This document shows, piece by piece, positions 12,919 through 16,919 of a stretch of DNA of 16,919 nucleotides. Source of the stretch: an uncultured Ruminococcus sp. (GTDB lineage: Bacteria > Bacillota > Clostridia > Oscillospirales > Ruminococcaceae); assembly GCF_946187255.1 (NCBI RefSeq), contig NZ_CAMHRZ010000050.1, positions 1-16,919 on the forward strand, in the 5' to 3' direction. How positions within the stretch are numbered: the first letter of the stretch is position 1; the number at the start of each line of letters is the position of its first letter. Under the pieces are notes generated by a model, which did not search any database, was not told the DNA's origin, and worked only from the letters and a program-made list of their open reading frames with translations. A program made the position numbers and the translations under genes.

Positions 12919-12953
12919 AAACGCTTCTCACCCGAAATGAGGAGCGTTTTTCT
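12919..12953 (+). terminator. Terminator after the peptidase-like gene
   Basis: AACGCTTCTCA and TGAGGAGCGTT pair with a single mismatch around CCCGAAA and run into TTTTT. It begins about 15 bp past the stop codon and separates this gene from the MATE promoter. Confidence 0.9.
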
Positions 12954-12973
12954 GTTATGCGGCACCCGAAATA

Positions 12974-13003
12974 TTGACATTTGCGGTATATATATGGTAT
13001 AAT
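12974..13003 (+). promoter_or_regulatory. Promoter of the MATE-MFS operon
   Basis: TTGACA (12974-12979), 18 bp, TATAAT (12998-13003), again with TGG before the -10. The ATATGGTATAAT word and the TTGACATTT start are shared with the promoter at 12391-12418. Confidence 0.9.
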
Positions 13004-13031
13004 ATGGCTCAGTCAAAAAAAGGAGAAAAAT

Positions 13032-14429
13032 ATGTATACAAAATTAAAAGAAAAATACCTGGGAGACAGAGTATTTTACAAACGGGTACTGATCACCGTC
13101 ATACCGATGATACTGCAAAATCTGGTAACAAATTTTGTCAGCATGATGGATAACATCATGGTGGGACAAGTCGGTACAGAACAGATGAGCGGCGTTTCAA
13201 TAGTCAATCAGTTCATATTCGTATTCAATATAACCATCTTCGGTGCTGTGGCAGGTCCGGGTATATTCGGTGCGCAGTTTTTCGGCAAAGGCGATGATGA
13301 GGGTCAGCGATATACTGTGCGCTTCAAACTGATGATATGCACAGCGATAGTAGTTATCGGCGCTTTGGTGTTCAGCCTGTTTGACGAACCGCTCATACGG
13401 CTTTTCATCAGCGAAGATGACACCCCCGAAAAGATAGCCCTGACCATGCAGAGCGCAAAGGCTTACATGAGGATAATGATAATAGGACTTATCCCCTTCG
13501 GGTTCGGGCAGGCATATTCAAGCACCCTGCGCGAATGCAGCATAACAACGATACCGATGATAAGCTCGCTATCAGCTGTCGGGGTCAATCTCGTTCTGGA
13601 CTACGGACTTATTTTCGGCAAGCTGGGAATGCCCGAAATGGGCGTGCGCGGTGCAGCTGTCGCAACGGTCATCGCCAAACTGATAGAAGCGGGTGTGGTC
13701 ATTTTCTGGACTCACACTCACAAGGACAGGAACCGTTATGCAGTCGGGCTTTTCAGGGGCTTCACCATCCCCCGAAAGCTGTTAAAGGATATCATCATCA
13801 AGGGCTCGCCTTTGCTTGTTAATGAATTTCTGTGGGCGGCGGGAATGGCGGTCATTGCACAGTGCTACTCCGAGAGAGGTCTTGACGTTGTTGCCGCACG
13901 AAACATCAGCGGTACCATCACAAATCTCTTCGGCTCGGTATACATACAGCTTGGCTGCTGCATCGGCATCATCGTCGGCGCAGAACTGGGTGCAAACAAA
14001 CTTGATGAAGCCCGCAGGACAGATGATAAGCTGAGATTTTTCAGCATTGCGTCCACTCTCCTGCTCACAGCCGCAGTTATCCCGCTGGCTCCCCTTTTCC
14101 CCGAGATATACAAGACAGAAGACAGCATAAGGTCGCTGGCTTCATATATGATAATAATACAGGCGCTGACTATGCCGCTGTGGTCATACACGAATGCCTG
14201 CTATTTCACACTGCGCAGCGGCGGAAAGACCATACTCACTTTCCTGTTCGACTTTGTTTTCACATGGGCGCTCGTCATCCCGCTTTCATTCATCATCGCT
14301 CACTTTACAAAAATGGATATCCACCCCATGTTCGCCATAATAAACTTTACCGAGATAATAAAAGTGGTCATAGGCTTTTTCATGGTGCGGTCGGACATCT
14401 GGATAAACAACATAGTTAACGACAAATAA
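13032..14429 (+). CDS. MATE family multidrug/metabolite efflux transporter
   Basis: A 465-residue, twelve-helix membrane protein of typical MATE length. The opening VLITVIPMILQNLVTNFVSMMDNIMVGQVGTEQMSGVSIVNQ is the characteristic first half, and the equivalent in the second half begins near PLLVNEFLWAAGMAVIAQCYSERG. The family exchanges sodium or protons for organic cations and other small molecules across the inner membrane; the substrate here is unknown. I chose the start at 13032 because AGGAG stands seven bases upstream. A longer frame begins at 12981, but its first codons overlap the promoter and carry no ribosome site. It is the first gene of an operon with the MFS gene 18 bp downstream. 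Confidence 0.9.
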   Translation: MYTKLKEKYLGDRVFYKRVLITVIPMILQNLVTNFVSMMDNIMVGQVGTEQMSGVSIVNQFIFVFNITIFGAVAGPGIFGAQFFGKGDDEGQRYTVRFKLMICTAIVVIGALVFSLFDEPLIRLFISEDDTPEKIALTMQSAKAYMRIMIIGLIPFGFGQAYSSTLRECSITTIPMISSLSAVGVNLVLDYGLIFGKLGMPEMGVRGAAVATVIAKLIEAGVVIFWTHTHKDRNRYAVGLFRGFTIPRKLLKDIIIKGSPLLVNEFLWAAGMAVIAQCYSERGLDVVAARNISGTITNLFGSVYIQLGCCIGIIVGAELGANKLDEARRTDDKLRFFSIASTLLLTAAVIPLAPLFPEIYKTEDSIRSLASYMIIIQALTMPLWSYTNACYFTLRSGGKTILTFLFDFVFTWALVIPLSFIIAHFTKMDIHPMFAIINFTEIIKVVIGFFMVRSDIWINNIVNDK

Positions 14430-14447
14430 TTACAAACGAGGTAAAAA

Positions 14448-15611
14448 ATGACAGCACTTCTTCTCGGAGTAATATATCTTGCGTTCATCAGTCTCGGTCT
14501 GCCCGATTCGCTTCTCGGTTCGGGCTGGCCCACTATGCAGAATGACTTCGGGGTCCCGTCGTCATTCGCGGGATATGTTTCCATGTCCATATCTTTCATG
14601 ACGATAATCTCCGCACTAATCGCCCCGACGCTGATACGGAAGATCAAGACACAATGGATAGTAGTCTTCTCAATACTGCTGACGGTGATAGGTCTTATCG
14701 GGTTCTCTTTTGCGTCACATTATTGGATGCTGTTCCTGTTCGTCATACCCTACGGACTTGGTGCGGGCTCGGTGGACTCCGCACTCAACAACTATGTGGC
14801 AAAGCACTTTTCATCGTCTGTGATGAACTTCCTGCACTGCTTTTACGGCGTTGGTGCGATGATAAGCCCCTACATAATGTCCCTCGCCCTTTCCCGCGCC
14901 CGCTGGAACGAGGGCTACCGCTGGACGGCATACATACAGTCGGGGATAATGCTGGTGTGTCTGCTGTCCTTCCCGCTGTGGAAGAAAAACGCCGAAACCG
15001 CCGACGATGACGAGAGCGACAGCGCAGGCATAAAGACTGCCCTGAAAATTCGGGGCGTTATCCCGACGCTGATCGCATTCTACGCCTACTGTTCGGGCGA
15101 AGCCACCTGTTTTCTGTGGACATCCAGCTATTTTGTCGGGACGAAGCAGGGTATAAGTGCAGGGCTTGCCGCGGCTTTCGGCTCGCTGATATTCGGCGGA
15201 CTTATGCTGGGACGGCTGATATCGGCATTTGTGTCGAACAAACTGGGTGACAGACTGCTTATCCGCATCGGCATCGCTGTTGAGGCGGCGGGCATACTGC
15301 TCATCTTCCTGCCGCTGTCGGGATATATCCCTGCGGCTGTGGGATTTGTCATAACGGGCATCGGAATGGGTCCCGTGTATCCCGCGATACAGCACATGGC
15401 TCCCGAAAACTTCGGCAGAAAAAACAGCGCTGCGGTGATAGGTCTGCAAATGGCTTCGGCGTACATCGGCAGCACCTTCATGCCAATGGTGTTCGGAATT
15501 TTGCAGCAGGCAGTGGGCATCGGGATAATGCCTGTGTATCTCACGTTTTTCGCTGTGCTGAATATAGGTATGCTGGAGTTCGCATACAAGCGGATATCAG
15601 CGGGACCGTGA
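14448..15611 (+). CDS. MFS transporter, 12 transmembrane segments
   Basis: A 387-residue major facilitator protein. I count twelve hydrophobic segments, with a charged central loop (about residues 183-196, KKNAETADDDESDS). The opening GVIYLAFISLGLPDSLLGSGWP is familiar from Firmicute MFS proteins annotated as fucose-permease-like or unassigned; I cannot name the substrate. A basic loop IRKIKTQW between helices 2 and 3 and GLMLGRLISAF in helix 8 are typical of the superfamily. CGAGGT precedes the ATG by five bases. The gap of 18 bp to the MATE gene implies co-transcription. Confidence 0.88.
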   Translation: MTALLLGVIYLAFISLGLPDSLLGSGWPTMQNDFGVPSSFAGYVSMSISFMTIISALIAPTLIRKIKTQWIVVFSILLTVIGLIGFSFASHYWMLFLFVIPYGLGAGSVDSALNNYVAKHFSSSVMNFLHCFYGVGAMISPYIMSLALSRARWNEGYRWTAYIQSGIMLVCLLSFPLWKKNAETADDDESDSAGIKTALKIRGVIPTLIAFYAYCSGEATCFLWTSSYFVGTKQGISAGLAAAFGSLIFGGLMLGRLISAFVSNKLGDRLLIRIGIAVEAAGILLIFLPLSGYIPAAVGFVITGIGMGPVYPAIQHMAPENFGRKNSAAVIGLQMASAYIGSTFMPMVFGILQQAVGIGIMPVYLTFFAVLNIGMLEFAYKRISAGP

Positions 15612-15640
15612 GTGATATGCGTTTAAGAAACGAACAAAAA

Positions 15641-15694
15641 GATCCTGCACAAGATCTTTATCCTGCACAAGATCGGTATCCTGCACAAGATTTG
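15641..15694 (+). repeat. 18-bp tandem repeat leading into a terminator
   Basis: TCCTGCACAAGATC recurs at 15643, 15661 and, with the last base changed to T, at 15679, a period of exactly 18 bp. The third copy supplies the 5' arm of the terminator that follows. The first copy can also fold alone, AAAGATC with GATCTTT around CTGCACAA. Confidence 0.85.
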
Positions 15695-15710
15695 TGCAGG
15701 ACTTTTTCTT
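15679..15710 (+). terminator. Terminator of the MATE-MFS operon
   Basis: TCCTGCACA (15679-15687) and TGTGCAGGA (15693-15701) pair perfectly with a 5-nt loop, followed by CTTTTTCTTT. It lies about 70 bp beyond the MFS stop codon. Confidence 0.88.
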
Positions 15711-15739
15711 TATGCAGTATATGCACTTCATTTTTCCGC

Positions 15740-15767
15740 AAAAAAATACCGCCCGAAAGGACGGTAT
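15740..15767 (-). terminator. Probable terminator of luxS
   Basis: The arms are 15746-15754 and 15759-15767 with a four-base loop, followed on the minus strand by six Ts (15740-15745). On the minus strand the single non-Watson-Crick pair becomes G-U, while on the plus strand it is a C-A mismatch, which fixes the orientation. It is 160 bp past the luxS stop, so luxS would have a long 3' tail. Confidence 0.75.
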
Positions 15768-15770
15768 CAA

Positions 15771-15929
15771 CAGTACGATCAGAATCAAAGACAGATACGG
15801 CTTTTGTTTTGGTTCTGTTTTATCCATCTTCTGTGTCGGAAAACACAGCATCTGATGACCCTCGAAGACAACGCGGCATGGTAAAGGATCATGTCAGGGG
15901 GTGTGCGAGGGGTCAGCGGACAGGTCAAA
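15771..15929. other. Intergenic 3' tail of luxS, no gene supported
   Basis: Apart from a small inverted repeat, CTGTGT (15831-15836) with ACACAG (15843-15848), I see nothing here. The open frame running through it on the minus strand reads straight through the terminator and the 18-bp repeats, so I do not call it. Confidence 0.5.
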
Positions 15930-16454
15930 TTATGAATCAAAGAACTGCTGACCGTCATCTGTTACAAGACGTTCTGTTTTCGGATACTCAAATATTAAAG
16001 AATTGTCTGCATTTGCCTCAAGGTAATCTGCATATTTTTTCGCATACCATTTTGCCATAGGCAGGTTGTGCATGAGGTAATTTCCGCAGTTTTTCTCCTC
16101 AGCACCGGGGACCGTTTTCGCTTCATCTACCGATCTGAATGCTTTCAGTAAAAGATCATGTATCTCCTTGGGAGCACGATTTCCCTTGAGAATGAGATAA
16201 AAACCTGTCAGACAGCCCATAGGTCCCCAGTAGATAACTTCATCTTTCCAGTCAGGATCATTTCTGAGAAAGGTTGCAATAATATGTTCAAGTGTGTGCA
16301 TTGCAGCAACATCAATTGCAGGTTCACTATTAGGCTTTGTGACTCTTACGTCATAGGTAGTTATCATTTTATCATCAAGATTATCTACACGACTGATAAA
16401 AATGCCGGGGATGATTTTTGTGTGATCGATCGAAAAACTAGCTATTAGTTTCAT
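15930..16454 (-). CDS. luxS: S-ribosylhomocysteine lyase LuxS
   Basis: The 174-residue cytosolic metalloenzyme splits S-ribosylhomocysteine into homocysteine and DPD, the AI-2 precursor, in the activated methyl cycle. The metal-binding HTLEH motif is complete (H53, E56, H57), the catalytic cysteine is C81 in PMGCLTGFY, and the third metal ligand is C123 in KNCGNYL. ASFSIDH near the N-terminus is also typical. Length and motifs match functional LuxS. The start at 16454 is preceded by a perfect AGGAGG; a frame extending to 16499 adds residues with no ribosome site. It is a single gene, with no pfs or methionine genes beside it. Confidence 0.97.
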   Translation of the reverse strand: MKLIASFSIDHTKIIPGIFISRVDNLDDKMITTYDVRVTKPNSEPAIDVAAMHTLEHIIATFLRNDPDWKDEVIYWGPMGCLTGFYLILKGNRAPKEIHDLLLKAFRSVDEAKTVPGAEEKNCGNYLMHNLPMAKWYAKKYADYLEANADNSLIFEYPKTERLVTDDGQQFFDS

Positions 16455-16531
16455 TTTTTTCCTCCTGTTTTTACTGCATGATTTGCAGATATTGATCATT
16501 TGAGTAAATCCGACGAATATAATATGATTAT

Positions 16532-16563
16532 ATTATAGCACACATTGCTTCACGAAATGTTAA
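16532..16563 (-). promoter_or_regulatory. luxS promoter
   Basis: A perfect TATAAT (16532-16537, preceded by TGC) has TTAACA at 16558-16563 as the only recognisable -35, with a long 20-bp spacer. An extended -10 promoter with a weak -35 is the likely reading. It leaves a leader of about 75 nt. Confidence 0.65.
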
Positions 16564-16578
16564 TTGCCCATTAACATT
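16556..16578. promoter_or_regulatory. Perfect 9-5-9 inverted repeat over the luxS -35 region
   Basis: AATGTTAAT (16556-16564) and ATTAACATT (16570-16578) are exact inverted copies around TGCCC. The left arm covers the -35 hexamer, the usual place for a repressor site. The regulator is unknown. Confidence 0.6.
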
Positions 16579-16582
16579 AAAA

Positions 16583-16822
16583 GAAAACTGTACAAAGTTT
16601 CGGTGTGTTTTTAGTGCATTCAAACTAATCATCAACTTTCCCAACTTGATTTGTATGTGCAATGATATTCAAGCTATCATTGAATTCCGGATGACACAAA
16701 TTCAAAAATTTCCGGGCGCAATAAACAATAAAGCAACGTCGGAACTGTGCAATCTTACGATATTGTATGCATATCAATTAAATAGTCATCTAACTCATAT
16801 AGCATTTTAAATGAATTGGATA
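16583..16822. other. AT-rich intergenic stretch with one hairpin-forming repeat
   Basis: No gene is supported. CAATGATA (16660-16667) and TATCATTG (16675-16682) form a perfect 8-bp inverted repeat with a 7-nt loop. No T-tract follows on either strand, so it is not a standard terminator. Confidence 0.45.
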
Positions 16823-16919
16823 TTATATGATACTATTCTTGTTTTCTTTAAAACGATAGTTTCTGTTGCGGTTGGAAGCATTGGAAACAACGATACCGTC
16901 TGCAATGCGGCGGCATATA
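16823..16919 (-). CDS. Possible C-terminal end of a gene cut by the window edge
   Basis: An open frame enters from the right edge and ends at TAA (16823-16825), giving 31 residues including ADGIVVSNASNRNRNYRFKE. The right part has a more coding-like composition than the AT-rich DNA after the stop. The dGIv...nrNR.YrfkE pattern recalls the winged-helix tail of Fic-type or similar regulatory proteins, but this is too short to assign. It could be a chance frame. Confidence 0.3.
   Translation of the reverse strand, partial: ICRRIADGIVVSNASNRNRNYRFKENKNSII

Noticed and set aside
12452..12931. Minus-strand 159-residue frame opposite the peptidase-like gene
   Set aside because: Antisense shadow with a His/Arg-rich, non-globular composition. 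The plus-strand frame has the S26 motifs, a promoter, a ribosome site and a terminator.
12981..13031. Upstream start for the MATE protein adding 17 residues
   Set aside because: This start lies between the -35 and -10 boxes of the gene's own promoter and has no ribosome site; the internal ATG at 13032 has AGGAG.
15641..15694. CRISPR array
   Set aside because: Only three 14-bp copies with 4-bp gaps, no spacers of proper length and no cas genes.
15597..15851. Minus-strand 84-residue open frame with a hydrophobic stretch and LVQD repeats
   Set aside because: It overlaps the MFS stop, and its sequence is largely a translation of a terminator hairpin and the 18-bp tandem repeat.
16455..16499. 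Upstream start for LuxS adding 15 residues
   Set aside because: The added residues include the translated AGGAGG and poly-A spacer, and LuxS proteins normally start at the MKLIASF-type sequence.
16571..16599. A divergent plus-strand promoter from the right arm of the luxS inverted repeat
   Set aside because: TTAACA is present at 16571-16576, but no -10-like hexamer occurs at 16-19 bp downstream.

Overview
The window looks like chromosomal DNA of a gut or rumen Firmicute, most likely Ruminococcus or a close relative (Oscillospiraceae). The reasons are strong AGGAGG-type ribosome binding sites, near-consensus TTGACA/TATAAT promoters, a very large bacterial-Ig-like secreted protein ending in a C-terminal module that I associate with Ruminococcus-type extracellular proteins, and a PqqD plus HPr-kinase-like gene pair next to an S24/S26 peptidase-like gene. 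The genus is an inference from remembered families; no search was run.

Layout. Positions 6-10805 (minus strand) hold one giant gene for a 3,599-residue secreted protein. It has a Sec-type signal peptide, a glycine-rich segment that may form a beta-solenoid, seven YDG/MBG Ig-like units, a long series of further MBG-like domains, and a C-terminal module. Positions 10806-11254 are its roughly 190-nt leader, its promoter and several candidate operator sites. Positions 11255-12289 (minus) hold a two-gene operon, a PqqD-like protein followed by an HPr-kinase/PEPCK-fold ATPase, closed by a clear terminator. Positions 12290-12466 are a compact bidirectional promoter that also drives a small S24/S26 peptidase-like gene on the plus strand (12467-12904), which has its own terminator. 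Positions 13032-15611 (plus) are a two-gene transporter operon (MATE then MFS). It converges on luxS (15930-16454, minus), with facing terminators between them. Beyond luxS is its promoter, with a perfect inverted repeat, then mostly featureless AT-rich DNA. At the right edge there may be the last 31 codons of another minus-strand gene.

How the parts may work together. The PqqD-like protein, the kinase-like ATPase and the peptidase-like protein share one divergent control region with back-to-back perfect -35 boxes lying in a 10-bp inverted repeat. This suggests a co-regulated peptide-handling unit (recognition, nucleotide-dependent modification, proteolysis), but no precursor peptide is visible. 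The MATE/MFS pair exports or imports unidentified small molecules. LuxS recycles S-ribosylhomocysteine and makes the AI-2 precursor.

The most unusual feature is the architecture of the giant protein. Six of its seven N-terminal Ig-like units each carry a beta-rich domain of about 90-110 residues inserted at the same internal position. The DNA of these inserts is clearly more AT-rich than the surrounding scaffold, and closely related inserts sit in units whose scaffolds are not each other's closest relatives. This is the pattern expected of a cassette that moves between Ig domains. A different, Bacteroidota-like module is inserted into a later Ig-like domain in the same way.
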